From positions 42,166,959 through 42,230,958 of the forward strand of contig OX243815.1 of NCBI GenBank assembly GCA_945859605.1: a stretch of 64,000 nt of DNA. The letters are read 5' to 3'. The notes under the pieces are model-generated. The model had not been told where the DNA came from. It ran no database searches and saw only the letters and a list, made by a program, of their open reading frames with translations. The position numbers and the translations under genes are program-made. The stretch is from Lumbricus rubellus. Taxonomy: Eukaryota; Annelida; Clitellata; Crassiclitellata; Lumbricidae. Below are positions 1 through 11,175 of this stretch, one piece after another (within the stretch, counting starts at the first letter, position 1; the number at the start of each line of letters is the position of its first letter).

Positions 1-719
1 TATAATTTCTCAACATTTACAGTTTAGAAGTGATTATTAAAATGGTCTACGATGGTACGTCATTGATAATCAAAAGCCTGATCTGACGTTACTTAACATA
101 ATATCCACCTCAACAGCTACTCTGCCACCACTGATAGGCTATTTTGGTAGCATCAACGACCTCATTCCGACTATATACTCTTCTGGACATCCCTTCTGAC
201 AAGACACAGCCCTTGTGGATAGGCTGGTTCCCTTCTCTTGACTTTAGAGTGGAGATTTGAATATTACGATTACAATAATGATTAGATAAGGACAATAACT
301 GAAAGCAACAATAATTTTCTGTGCGATATTCACGTTGTCCCTGCGTCCGTTTGAATTTGCGGTCCGGTCAATATTTTGATCGTATCTATTTGTTCTTCTT
401 GGACGTCTCTTCGTGCGTAACTCTTTTTGAATACATTGTTTTCTACTTGAACACAGTTTTTGTCTGCATGACAGAAACTGTTGGGCGTCAACGGGTAAAC
501 GCCCGCTTCTTTTGTAGGCCTACAGAGAAATCGAGTCGCTCTCTAGTAACTGGTCCAGTAATTCACAAACACTCGTCATTGGGATCATAATATCATTTGC
601 TTTTTTTTATTGGATTCAAGATCATAATTGTTATTTGCTTTTTTATGTGTTATTACAATTCATGTTATTTTCTATTACATTTGATACTTTTTGTTTGGCC
701 GTTTATATCATTCTCTTCC
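1..719. other. No gene recognised
   Basis: AT-rich DNA with only short open frames and no splice-bounded or family-like coding stretch. A TAGGCCTA octamer lies near 516. A short string at about 273-293 (gataaggacaataactgaa) resembles the 3' UTR of gene A2, but this is too little to call a gene remnant. Confidence 0.5.
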
Positions 720-880
720 GTTTTGCACAGAAGGGACGCTCTAGGTTCCTGTCGCACGAACTGCAACTGTGCAGAATCAAGTCTTTTCCATGGTGGGTCA
801 ATGGTCTGGAATGGGCTCCCACAACCTGAAGCATTTTTGAATTTCAACTCTAAACTGGGCCTTTTTGCCGTGATAAAAGT
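720..880 (+). pseudogene. LINE reverse-transcriptase C-terminal tail relic
   Basis: Read with one frameshift, this stretch encodes VPVARTATVQNQVFSMVG followed in another frame by MVWNGLPQ. That is the usual extreme C-terminal tail of jockey/CR1-like LINE proteins (arginine-threonine patch, then a W-N-x-L-P motif). The related relic at 2090-2300 on the other strand reads VPIARTATMKNRAFSVV then FWNGLP, so both come from one LINE family. No catalytic domain remains. A short match to the family tail is the only evidence. Confidence 0.5.
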
Positions 881-2044
881 GGTCTTAAGTCAACGAAAAG
901 ATGCATGTGGCCCACAAGTTAATTATTATGAGGAACTTGATGAAGGAGGTAGCTGGTTCGTCAATGTGACGAATAAAATGCGAAATTATTATTTTCAGAA
1001 CTTTGCCTTGATATCTCTTAATTGTAAACTCCAAATATCTGTAGAGCTACATACATACGTCCAGGGGCTTCGGCTTATTCACGAGCATTTTTACAAAGAC
1101 TTTGTAGTTAAAAATCTTGGTGATTTTTGACCGTTAGGCCCTAAGAGGTTTTCACAATCGTGGACGCAAATAAGTAAGTAAGACAATGACCTGTAGGCCT
1201 ATCAGAGAATGGTTGCGAAAATCAATCTTTGACAACTGGGAAATAATACCTACTGCTAGTAAATATAAGTACGTAGGCTATACTACGTAAGTAGGCATAG
1301 AGCCTACTAAGCATAAACCTTTATTAGGCCTACTCCATTTGCAAATGCACAATGGGGCATCTAGAAATAATGCAATGCAGCACATAGCCTACAAGTAATA
1401 ATAAAGCATGGTAATGTAAATGAAAAGTATAATGTGAAGCAAAATTAATGTTAATAAGACTGCATACAAAGCATTCTATTACTACTGAAGCACCTTTCTC
1501 GTGAGAAGGTCAACAATGTCATGGAAATTTTTTACAAGGTTGTGTGAACGTGGACGCAAAAATTCTATCTTCGTGTATAGCCTACCTGTTGTTGTTGCTT
1601 ATGGCCATCAATATGATTGTGTCGCCTATTATTATTATTATTACGCTGTTTTTAGACGTTTTGGCCTACAAAGTTGTGGGCGTGCTTTCCACCAAACTTT
1701 TTTTTACAAACGTGTTACTGTCGAGAATGTTTGTTTGGAGAGCGTTGCCTTCTGGTCTTGTGAGTTGCGAACAATGAATGTGAATCGTTTTGTAGTTCAG
1801 TTCGGAAGGCGAATGTTGTTGTGGACAAGGTTGACTTGGTAGGCTATGCTCTCCAAACGCATACCGTGGGTGGTAATAGACGCCGAATGTAGGCCTAAGC
1901 ATCTCTTAGTGCCTGCTCGAGGTGGCTACGTGGCATTCAAACATAACAAGGCCGCCATATCATCTGTTACATTTTGTGGGTGATTTTACAAGGTCCATTG
2001 GACCATCCATGCAGTTAGAGACATTCATTCATTCAATCAGATAT
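881..2044. other. No gene recognised; A+T-rich spacer
   Basis: Contains three TAGGCCTA octamers (near 1197, 1326 and 1893) and short ATT runs. A hydrophobic open frame at 1544-1777 has no ATG at its start and no splice context, so I do not call it a gene. Confidence 0.4.
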
Positions 2045-2300
2045 TTATATAGCGCTCCTTCAAGTAAAAGAAACTATTCAGAGGCGCTTCCTACTCCAGC
2101 GCGCCCAAAAAGAACAGTTTTATAAGTTTATTGAGTAACGATCCTGGTAGAGGCCCAGGGTATAGGCGTAGCGCAAAAGGAAGGCCATTCCAGAACACCG
2201 GATAAACCACAGAGAAGGCTCGATTCTTCATGGTTGCAGTACGAGCAATAGGAACCAAGAGGACTTCCTTATCAGCAGAGTGTACGACGTCCTTGGATAC
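2045..2300 (-). pseudogene. LINE C-terminal tail plus 3' end, relic
   Basis: On the minus strand the frame reads KEVLLVPIARTATMKNRAFS, then FWNGLPFALRLYPGPLPGSL and a final LLNKLIKLFFLGALE. This is a LINE ORF2 C-terminal tail. It is followed by a 3' end in which a cttgaaggagcgctatataa string matches the 3' end of the tRNA-derived SINEs in this window (for example at 29107-29125). The protein is only a fragment, 5' truncated upstream of about 2300-2390. Confidence 0.6.
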
Positions 2301-4440
2301 CCAATGTAAGGCTGCATAGCTCACGGAGGCAAATTGGGGCGAGGCCCTGACAACATCGGCAAACCGATGCAGCAGCCCTGAACTCACGACACAGATGAAA
2401 CTTCGTTTCCCCCAGCTTATGTGCTGTCCCTGAGATTGCTACATAGAAGGCGAGATATTTGCCGGACAGGTCCTGTCTTGTCGGTAACACGATCCTCCAA
2501 CGTCAGTGCGGCCTCCTATTATAATTGTAACTGTTATACTTGCCGCCTTCTTTGATTTTATAACGTACCGATACTTACCCCCTGGTTTCCTTCTGCGACC
2601 ACCGTAGACCTCGTCTTCTCAAATGGTCGTCTGCCCGTGGCGGTGGCACAGTCGTGTATCTTTTTCCTTGTCCTTTTCTTCCCTATGACATTGTTTAAGG
2701 CCCTCTGATTTCGTATGTCTCGACTTTCATGACGGACCAGTTAGGCCTACTCCGGAATAAAAAAAACACTACCAGGCCTATAGGCCAGTGCTTTTTTAAC
2801 GTGGAGTTGTACATAAAATGTACAATTCTCAATGGATTTGGGCAGTTGTAGACTCACTTCTGTACAGTAAAAACTAGCCAAAAAAGGTCATTGTTCTCCG
2901 ATTGGAAGTAATTTACCATGGAGGATGGAAAAGAAAAGAAGGGGCTGTGCAGTTCTAAAATTCCTTGAAAACAGCCCTGCTATAGACTAGCTAGATCCTA
3001 CGATTCATCACTTATCGGGTTTTTTGTCATGGGCTGGACCATTTGGACCGGCTTCCACTTGAGTTATAAAACAAAATTCTACCAAGGACGAAATCCTTGC
3101 TCATTTTACCTATCTTTAAACCTGTAGGCCTACGTCTTAGTCGTGGCTAGGCCGGGTGTGGGCAACTGTGAGCATCTAGCCTATATCTAAAGGGAGGCTA
3201 TTAAATGGTTTATCGTTAGATTAATTTCATTTTTAGGTTATCTGACCTTTGCTTCAGATGATTGAATAAATTTAACTTCCCGACCGATCCTTGGCTCGTG
3301 AATTTGGGACCATTAGCGGTTGACACTGACAATGGATGCTCAATTGAGTTTCGGAGGACCAGATAGCCTACACCACGTTAACAACCCGGGCGCCGATAGC
3401 TATGGTCTTTAAAACTTCGAGAAGACTGAAATTAGGCATTCTTACGAGATCCATGATTATATACGAGATCCATAATTGTATAGTCTTCATGACTGGAAAT
3501 TTATTTCCGCATTTAAAAAAAGTATGTTGTTATTTTCTTACGTCCATTATGATTTTCATTTTCTTTACTTGTTATTGTTCTTCTGGTTCTCTGCCACTAG
3601 GCAGGTTCGGTTGTCCAGTGTCGCCACTAATGAAGCTTTTTATTGTAGGCCTACGCATTACTAATTATTATCAATCTACCTGCGGTAAAACATTGTTATG
3701 AAAAAACCCACTATGTTACAGGGCAATTCATTTCATTCAGACTGCCGGATCGAATACGGCGAGGCTTCTACGCTGCATTGCGGAAGGTGAGCTGGATGCT
3801 GGATGCATCCTTTAAAAGACGTCTTGTAAGTGAGCTATAATTTAACTGGGCCTTAAATGAACAAAGAAAATGTAAACCTGCCCGCAGTGCTTAATCTGAA
3901 TAAACGCATGAAGGGTGAACCCTTTTGCGTCGACCCGCGCGTGCTTTCAGTCACGTAGAGTACTGTACACGGCGCTTGTCCGATGTTTTTAAGCTCAATG
4001 CCACCCTTTGTGTCGTCGTACTGACACTTACACAGTCAACAAAAGAAACTGGGCCGACAGATCTGATATTGACGCACACAATGATAGCATCGAGAAATTC
4101 GACGGCCTCAGAACTGCAAAAGTTTGCGTTTGTGTCTTGAAAAAAGGCAAAGTGATAGGCCCACAGCAAAATATGTTGATACTATTACCTGAATACATGC
4201 ATGTTTTGTTCTCAATTCATCAGAACTCCTCCCACATACATGTAGGCCTAAACACAAACAAGGGAGTAGCATCTAACTGCGCGCCTCCATAGTATACTGT
4301 GTAGTAGGGTGTACGTGTAAACACGCGACAATGTGGATGCATGCATAGATGCATGCATACACGCATACACCCATACATACAATGACATACATACATGTAT
4401 AAACGATGTACGTGTGCAAACATGCACGCATAAAACGCAT
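2301..4440. other. Intergenic, mostly unassigned repeats
   Basis: No gene seen. Holds one copy of a dispersed repeat (2787-2976, partner at 62950-63115), a short minus-strand LINE 3'-end fragment at about 3566-3640 (the aggcaggt string shared with 41970-42015 and 55410-55500), three TAGGCCTA octamers and a degenerate ACAT-type stretch at 4340-4435. Confidence 0.5.
2787..2976 (+). repeat. Dispersed repeat, copy 1
   Basis: Matches 62950-63115 in the same orientation with roughly 75-80 percent identity by eye, sharing strings such as gattggaagtaatttacc and cacttctgta. It has no coding potential and the family is unknown to me. Confidence 0.65.
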
Positions 4441-4479
4441 AATAATAAAAAAATAAAAAGTAAAATAATAATAATAATG

Positions 4480-5372
4480 CAGTGGTTGCAGGCTTCGCTC
4501 CCGATCAGGGTGGAGGCCTTGGAATCAGGCGGGTATCGATGCTGGCATCATCAGCCTATTTGGCGTCAGCTGCGTCGACCGCCGGACTCGTGGGCGCCAT
4601 CCTGGTCGCGGAGGAGTGAAGCGATGCATACCGGGAGGAGATGATGGAGGCTCGAAAAGACTCACTTCCCGCAGTGATGGAGCCGATCCCAAGAGAGCAG
4701 AAGACCTGGGACCTTTTGACGGCATGCGGACTGGGATTGAGCAATGAGGCGGTTAGGGTGGCTGTAGGATTCCGCCTTGGACTAACTCTGTGCGCATCAC
4801 ATCGGTGCCAGTGTGGCGAGATCGCAGACCCAGGTGGACATCATGAACTGGTCTGCAGAAGGTCGACGGAAAGAGCAGCGCGACACGCTGCACTAAATGA
4901 CATTATCTGGAGAGCAATGTCAAAGGCGGATATTCCAAGTTCAAGGGAACCGTCAGGACTGAGCCGCACTGATGGCAAAAGACCAGATGGAGCCACACTG
5001 GTCCCATGGACAAGAGGTAGATTCATCGCATGGGATGCAACAGCAATCCACACATGCGCGGCGTCGTATGTTCACTTGACGACGACAGTATCGGGTGGTG
5101 CGGCGGAGCAAGCTGCTGAACGGAAAAACATCAAGTACACTTCCCTCCCAGCTGGGCACGAATTCATCCCGGTGGCCATCGAATCACTTGGCCCCATCAA
5201 CCGGACAGGACTAGAATTTCTCCAGGAGTTGGGCCGCCGCATGACGGAGGCAACGGGTGACATCCGAGAAACCATGCACCTTTTCCAGCGTTTGTCAGTT
5301 TGCACGCAACGATTTAACGCCGTGGCATTTAAAGGCACTTTTGAGCACTACGTTGCAGACGAGAACCTATAA
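4480..5372 (+). pseudogene. Non-LTR retrotransposon C-terminus with REL-type endonuclease, 5' truncated and frameshifted
   Basis: The 243-codon frame at 4641-5372 carries a C-x-C-x8-H-x4-C knuckle (residues 56, 58, 67, 72). It is followed by KRPDG (Arg114-Pro115-Asp116) and a second acid, Asp132, in FIAWDAT. This order, a CCHC knuckle then an RPD...D core, is that of the restriction-enzyme-like endonuclease at the C-terminus of R2/R4/NeSL/HERO-type LINEs. Upstream, MQWLQASLPIR (from 4478) and GGLGIRRVSMLASSAYLASA (4511 on) are the usual LINE segment before that domain, but lie in different frames and end at a TGA near 4617. All of the reverse transcriptase is missing. The copy is dead; the exact clade is inference. 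Confidence 0.75.
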
Positions 5373-5394
5373 CCTGATTTTATTCTTTTACACT

Positions 5395-5603
5395 TTTACA
5401 GCCCGAGGGATCCTTACTACCTCGGGCAATTTAAAAAAATTAAAAAAATAAAAAAATAAAAAATAATAATGCGGTTGCATTCCGCGGTGCCTTTCCAGCT
5501 CATGATCTCAACGACGATTAGGTGCCGTTCAAGATGTTTTTATTATGTTCTTAATTAATATTTAAGTCCCTGAGGGATCCTAAATACCTCGGGGCAAAAT
5601 AAC

Positions 5604-5663
<60 letters not shown>

Positions 5664-5790
5664 CCACGCCCGATGTGGATGAGGTGTAATCGTTTCAGAA
5701 TAGATACATTGCTTTCATAAAGTATAAGTCCCTGAGGGAACGAAGTAGGCCTACTTCAGGGCAAATAATAATAATAATATCCACGAATGT
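5395..5790 (+). repeat. Triplicated LINE 3' hairpin tail with A/T-rich trailers
   Basis: Three units each form a stem of the type CCCGAGG...CCTCGGG followed by GCAA and an A-rich or AAT tail: 5401-5427 (perfect 8-bp stem), about 5567-5596 (8 bp with one G-T pair) and about 5727-5762 (stem CCCTGA/TCAGGG with a TAGGCCTA in its loop). A partial fourth unit sits alone at 43030-43060. They follow the REL-LINE stop codon directly, so they are probably 3' ends of that LINE family. Confidence 0.65.
5603..5662 (+). repeat. (AAT)n microsatellite
   Basis: About 20 near-perfect AAT units following the second LINE hairpin unit. It probably grew from the tail of the retrotransposed copy. Confidence 0.95.
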
Positions 5791-6430
5791 TGCATAGACA
5801 TGCTTGCAAACATACATACATACATGTCATGATACAGTCATGTGCAAATATCTCCAGATACAAGCAAATGATAAAACGTTGTGATGTTTGATGTTTTTAA
5901 TTTAGGTTTCGCCAGGAAAACGTTCTCCCATAAATTGAGATTCCCCCCCCCCCAATTTAAAAAATTAATGTTTAGTTATTTGCATTTAATGAACGGTCAT
6001 AAAAGGCCATGATATTACCAATATGACAGGATGAAATTTATATTTACGCGTATAAAAAGAAATATACAGAGATACATCATAATTCGACAAAAAATAAAAA
6101 GAAATGGTCTTCAGAAACTCAAGAAGCAGGAAAAAGAAAAATCTCTGAGTGCTATTGTGGTCCACCGAACGCTCCTTTGTCCGCCCGACGCGCGAGAAAC
6201 CTGGATTCCTCCTTCCCAAGCAGGGAGTGTTTATATTAGGCCTAAGCACTGATATTTGGCGAAATGACATCTAAATTGCATAGTGTGATAAAAACAATGG
6301 GCCTAAAGTGATCTGACCTCAAAGCTATACGTTACCACAAGTGCAGCTTGCCCCTTTGTAGCTATACATCACATCAATCACATCAAACATTCCAAATTCC
6401 AAGTAACCCACTGTTGTGTAGATGTGTCAT
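5791..6430. other. Intergenic, no gene recognised
   Basis: Contains a C-run (5942-5953) and one TAGGCCTA near 6238. The open frames at 5986-6270 are not supported by any motif or splice signal. Confidence 0.5.
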
Positions 6431-6432
6431 GC

Positions 6433-6696
6433 AGCAAAGAGTTCAGGGCACGGTCGTTTATTCAGTGTCGTGTCTTTGAAATTCCACTCACCACGGCTAT
6501 GACGCAAATGCACGCATCGGTTAACTCGAATGAATCCGAGTAAACAAGTTGATCGAAACTTGGCTATAAAAGCAGCTGATGAAGAGACTACGGCATCACA
6601 AGACGAAGACGACTACATAGAAGAAGATACAGCTATATACCTGAAGCAGCTTCAACACTTGATCCAGATCGAAGTATTCAGCAATTCGTCGGCAGA
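6433..6696 (+). promoter_or_regulatory. Promoter and 5' UTR of gene A1
   Basis: TATAAAA lies at 6565-6571, 132 bp before the ATG, so transcription probably starts near 6595. Upstream, a conserved box at 6500-6525 (TGACGCAAATGCACGCAT followed by CGGTTAAC) is shared with A3 at 30343-30368. A2 carries a version broken by a TAGGCCTA insert. TGACGCAA resembles a CRE/C-EBP hybrid site and GTTAAC an HNF1 half-site; these are motif resemblances only. The roughly 100-nt 5' UTR, including the last 40 nt before the ATG, is nearly identical in all three copies. Confidence 0.8.
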
Positions 6697-8682
6697 ATGA
6701 AGGCTGTGTTTCTACTCGCCGTTGTGGCCATCCTTGGCCAGGTTCAGCTGTCATCAGCAGGGGCAATTGCCACGATTCCTTCGGTCGGCAATTTGCCTGC
6801 TTTGGGGGCTTTCCTGGTGGACCTGGTCATTTACTTGGTGAAACTCGTGCTTGGTGTCGTTTGCACTGTCGTCGAGGTGGTAAACACAGTTCTCGAGGTA
6901 TGCAGCCTATTTCTAATCAGTTCACATTAAGTTTACTTAATTTTTCAATTATCGATTTTAATTTATTTTGGCTGTTGCGAGTATCACATAATCGCAGTTT
7001 TATTTTGCTCAGCGATTGTCGCTTTCAAACACTCCAATCCTCTTTATTCTTTTAGTAGGCTATAACTGGCCGTTATAGTTTTTCATGGATATAATTATTA
7101 AGCTTGTAGTATAGGCTAAGACTAAGTGATCGAAATCAGGGTGAAACCGGCACTTCTTAGAAATAACCCGTGACTCAAGTTTGGTTCTCTATGAAAGTCG
7201 CAGAGGCAAGCAACAAAGTGCGAGGAAAGAAGCGATTACTGGTTGTAGTTAAATATGAAGAAGATAACAATGATTTATGTAAGACATATGTGAGGTTTTA
7301 TTGTTCATCATGCTGTAAGTTGTAGGCCTATTCTGTTTATTTTATTTAAAACGAAATTAGCCTAAGGATTGGGCTTGTATAGCACAGCAAAGCTGCTCAC
7401 ACCTGCATGTCTGTCCTGTCAATATTATGACACCAAGAGATTGATTATATAAGATGGACAGTTCCTATGAAATAACTATAAAAGGTTGACAGTTACGGTA
7501 TCCATTAAAGGGCGTAAGTGTCAACTAATTCGAGCAGGCCTACGCTACATAGTTGACGAACTGATTAATGGGGCGGACGTGAAAGAGGATAGACGTATAA
7601 AAGAAGTTTTTTAAACCCTAAGTAACACCATTTTCAGGCCAGTAAATACAATAAATTTTTTATTGCGCTGCTTCGAAAGAAAGTGAAAACCAGAGGCGTT
7701 TAAGACCATAGCAAAATGGCCGATGTTGTACGCTGCATCGTATTTTTTGAAAGAGCTCTCTAGATAGCAGTACTTACAGTGAAATCTTTTTGTACTCTTT
7801 TTCATAACAGAGTGCAGGTCTACTCTCGGGGCTGCTTCCGACTGTCGAGGTGGCTAGCTTACTGCAGTGCAGTGGCCATGTCGGTAATGTGAGTATCAAA
7901 TGCCATTATTTTGTTCACATTGACGCCGTAATTGGTTATGTGTTTCTTACGACAATAATTGTAGCTATGTCAAACGATAATGTAAAAAGTGCTTAACGAG
8001 TGAATATTCCCATCTCATCTTATCGCACTAGACTTGAATCAATGTCTAGTTTTTCTATCATAGTATCTGCTTTCTGCAAACAAAACGGAAACGCCCAAGA
8101 TGGTCACGCTCAGTCGGAATCTCGGTGATCTGATCACAAGATGTGCACCTACATGTATAATGGTCACCATAATTTGCTTTTAAAAGAAATATTTTTGTCG
8201 TCGACGACGATGTGTGCCTGATGCATGAAAGCACTCTACTTGATTTAGAGTTTGCTACTACAGTTATGATTGCAGTTATTCATTAGATAGGCTAAGTATT
8301 CAAAGTGCCCCCCGACTCCAACGCGCCCAACGAGAACAGTTTTAAGTTTAATGCGGAAGATTATTCTGGCAGTGCTTATAATCTCTGCCGCAGCATGAAA
8401 GGTTCGGAATCGTTTTTTTGCGATGCAGAACTATAATTGTGAGCTCTCATTCATTCCCGCCTGCTGATACGAAGCAATGGAAGCAGCAAATATTTTCGGC
8501 TAATCAATCCCTTATTCTCATGGTGACTGTCGTATTTTTTTGCATTTCAGATCACCGTTAAGGCTGTATTCCTGCTAGTGAATACTATTTTGTGCATACT
8601 GGACAGCGTGACTGGCCTTGATGTTTTGGGACAACTTGCGATTCCCCACCTGTTCGATGTCACGTCTCTGCTTCCACTGTAG
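6697..8682 (+). CDS. Gene A1: small secreted hydrophobic protein (3 exons, 136 aa)
   Basis: Exons are 6697-6897 (67 codons), 7811-7888 (26) and 8551-8682 (43 plus TAG); both introns are phase 0. Donors are gtatgc and gtgagt; acceptors end ttcataacag and tgcatttcag. The same boundaries recur in A2 and A3. The product starts MKAVFLLAVVAILGQVQLSS with a signal peptide probably cut after Ala21. The mature part is unusually hydrophobic, with a long Val/Leu-rich segment at about residues 37-66 (GVVCTVVEVVNTVLE at its end), a second short segment in exon 2 and another in exon 3 (KAVFLLVNTILCIL). One Cys occurs per mature exon segment. No known domain is recognised. A secreted, lipid- or membrane-associated role is possible, but function is unknown. 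It is the first of three tandem copies. Confidence 0.82.
7980..8175 (+). repeat. Intron-2 segment of A1 duplicated at 24776-24970
   Basis: Shared strings include cgatgatctgatcacaag (one mismatch) and gcgagtgagtatt-like and cgcact segments, in the same order and strand as at 24776-24970, downstream of A2. This is either a remnant of a further A-family copy or an independent dispersed repeat. No exon remnant was found beside the second copy. Confidence 0.55.
8305..8350 (-). repeat. Short LINE C-terminal/3'-end fragment inside intron 2 of A1
   Basis: A string related to gactccaacgcgcccaacga is close to 2094-2115 in the LINE relic near the window start (ctccagcgcgcccaaaaaga). It is a fragment of the same LINE tail, lying about 200 bp before exon 3. 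Confidence 0.45.
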
Positions 8683-8992
8683 AGAAATCGTCACTGCTTC
8701 AAGACGACAAGACATCGCTTAAAAACATTTATCCGGTGATGTGTCTTGATGGTGTTATTTACCGATTGACGATGTATCTAACCTTAACTTTAGTGCATTT
8801 AACATATTATCGCTTCAGTTGCTTTTACACGCTGCTGTTGACAATTTAACGACAGATTTGCTGGACTTTAGCTTTCGGCCTGTTCGTCTTTCCTTCTTAG
8901 CTGCGATAAAGACAATAATTATTATTGTGGTAACGTTCGTAATAATTTGTTATCAAAGAAATGCTTATCGAAGTGGTTTATCGTTTGAATGA

Positions 8993-8998
8993 AATAAA
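8993..8998 (+). terminator. Poly(A) signal of gene A1
   Basis: AATAAA 311 nt after the stop codon, followed by ggaatgtttggag. The same order (gataaagacaataa, then AATAAA, then a nearly identical tgtttggag string) follows A2, and a weaker version follows A3. Confidence 0.7.
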
Positions 8999-9199
8999 CT
9001 TTTCCGCAGAGGAATGTTTGGAGTTATATTTGTTTCTTGAGTTGCAACAGTTTTAAAACATGCAATTAATGTGCAGTTTGCAGAAAATGGAACCAAAAAT
9101 GCAACTTAATAGCCAAGAAACCGCCACTTTCTGTGTGTCCGTTTAAACTGACGCTAGCCGGATTTGGGTTAAGATCATAAATTTTCCCTAGCGCCTCTT

Positions 9200-9800
9200 A
9201 AATTAGCCTTGACATAATAGCTCCCTATTTCAGCATAGCAAAAAGTACAGTTTTGATTCAAATTTAAAATATGCAACAGTGAAGTTACCAGGAAACAAGC
9301 ACAGCACCTGGAGGAATCCCAATCCAGATCCTATACTTAGTCTGCCACGGTAATGGCTCGATTCTGCTTAGTTGTTGTTGATGGCAGTGCTTTGCACGCC
9401 TCAGTGCCATGTGCATTATCTTTTCAATACGCAGACGATTCGACGACAGTGCCAACCCCGGGCACATGATTCTGCCACCTCCACTTCAAGTACCGGCTGC
9501 ATTGTGGCTGATGCGGTACAACTAATGAAATGAAAGGCAATGAAGATAAGTTTGGTTAACGTCAGCATAATTTTACAAGGCTAAATGAAAGACCAAAAGA
9601 TGAGAGGACAGTTTTAATACCGGCACTGTACAAGATGTGCAGCAACGCCCTTGCCTAGAAGTGGAGACGTGGTGAAAATCGAGTGGGCTCAGGGTGTTCG
9701 CCAGATAAGCCGTACCTAAATTTATCTCAACCTTAACTCAGCATCCGCCTGCACTTTTCCTGTAGATCTAAATTATAGTGTTCGAAACTTAGATGTCTAT
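9200..9800 (+). repeat. 3' flank of A1 duplicated behind A2
   Basis: The segment around 9535-9720 matches 23595-23770 (shared: ttggttaacgtcagca, aatgaaagacc, agatg-gcagcaa). The tandem duplication therefore included at least 700-900 bp beyond each gene, and runs from about 6433 to 9720 in A1 and 19539 to 23770 in A2. Confidence 0.65.
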
Positions 9801-10918
9801 TAGCTGAGCGAGAGCACTGTCCTTGTAATTAGTCAATTACAGCAAAATTATGCACAATTGCACGTGGAGTGCATTAATGCAGTTTTCCGTATCTTATACT
9901 GAGAGATTAAGGTGGAAAGCGAGACACATTTAAAATGGCTGACTGCATTAATGACCGACTGTTTGTGATGGCGTCGCCACCTTGCGAACATCATCGCACG
10001 TAACGAATCAGTTTGCATTTTACCTTATTATATTTTATTATTAATTATTGAGCTGTCATTATTTTATTGCGCATCTAACAAGTATAGAATCTTGCACGAA
10101 AGAGCGCAACAGGACAGCCAACTCATAGTTTATCTGGACGAAATAGGTTTAGAGGCTTTTAGAAAATAATGAATTCTTGCGAATAAAGTCCAGAAGTTCG
10201 TTCCAATCAGTCGTGTGCAAATGCACGCCAGTTACAAATTTCCTAAGTGTTCGTGTGACAGAAATTCTCAAATAAAATCAAAATTAAATCAGGCTGAGTT
10301 CATTGAATCATAAACTCCATGTAGCCAATGCCTAATCCCTAACCCCTTATTTTATAATCCACTCTGTGGGAAATACAATGGACAGTAAGCCTCAAAGCAT
10401 TAATTATTGCTAAATATCTCGAAATCGTAATATTTACCGTAGACCAAATTTCTATAATGCTACTCGTGGGTTAAGCTCGGGGCACCAGTTTGGTCAGAAG
10501 CATTGTTGTGGTGCAAGCCAGCGTAGTACCATCGGGCTTCAGGCATGACTAACGTTTAACCTGACTATGGTAGGCTATTATCCCCAGGACATTATCGTCC
10601 GGACGAAAAGATTTTTGTGCGGAAGTCTTCTGATTATGCGTAAGACATTTTTATACCCACGGACATAACCCTAGCCTACTCCGCGCAATTAGCTTGCTAG
10701 CGTCATTTATACGTAGATCAGGGCTGTACACGAGGGTATACTCGGGTATAAACAACAGCGTATAGCCTACTCACTTCAAATAATATTCGCGACTATGGTC
10801 GCGAATATTATTTGCATTGAGGTCGATGACCGTTGATCATACAATTGGTAAATGAGGTCCGTTTTAAACCCCAGTTTGGAAGCTGAATGTTGTTTTTAAG
10901 CAGTATCGTGCGGTCATG
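9801..10918. other. Intergenic; diverged duplication and a hairpin, no gene
   Basis: No coding sequence recognised. The stretch 10260-10515 is a diverged duplicate of 11875-12105 (shared: aattaaatcagg, aaatttcta, ctaagctcgg(a/g)gcacca). A long perfect hairpin is listed separately. Confidence 0.5.
10777..10814. repeat. Perfect 17-bp inverted repeat (hairpin), 4-nt loop
   Basis: Left arm 10777-10793 and right arm 10798-10814 are exact reverse complements (core AATATTCGCGAC / GTCGCGAATATT) around the loop tatg. No neighbouring gene or transposon end explains it. Confidence 0.9.
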
Positions 10919-11175
10919 GGGTGCACGGTAGTCTAGTGGTCACCGTGCTGGACTGTCAAGCGACAGGTCGGAGGTTCAAATCCCGGCAAAGCAGAAATTT
11001 GAGTCAAGATTTCTCTTCCAATTGTGCGCCAATCCTACTCAGCTGCTATGAGTACACAGACCGGACACGGTCGGTGGGAAGACGATACAGTGATGAAGAC
11101 GCCATCTTGTGCCGAGGCTACGAAAATGAAGTCGCTAACACTTCTCACCCATGGCTGTCCCAGGGCAGATAAAGG
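10919..11175 (+). mobile_element. tRNA-derived SINE-like element with (CTT)n tail
   Basis: The head at 10919-10990 has pol III boxes: an A-box-like tagtctagtgg and a B-box ggttcaaatcc, spaced as in a tRNA. The anticodon arm does not fold with a normal 7-nt loop, so this is a tRNA-derived retroposon rather than a working tRNA. The body continues to about 11170 and runs into a long CTT/CTC array. Its body does not match the commoner SINE family of this window. Confidence 0.7.

Noticed and set aside
273..293. Possible 3' end of an upstream fourth A-family gene
   Set aside because: Only about 19 bases resemble the A2 3' UTR; no AATAAA at the expected distance and no exon upstream.
8551..8600. 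KAVFLLVNTILC in A1 exon 3 resembling the signal peptide KAVFLLAVVAIL, as if an internal duplication
   Set aside because: A2 and A3 exon 3 do not share it, and a short Leu/Val-rich match can arise by chance in so hydrophobic a protein.
10919..10992. Possible functional tRNA gene
   Set aside because: A and B boxes are present but the anticodon arm does not form a standard 5-bp stem with 7-nt loop, and the sequence runs into a long retroposon body with a CTT tail.
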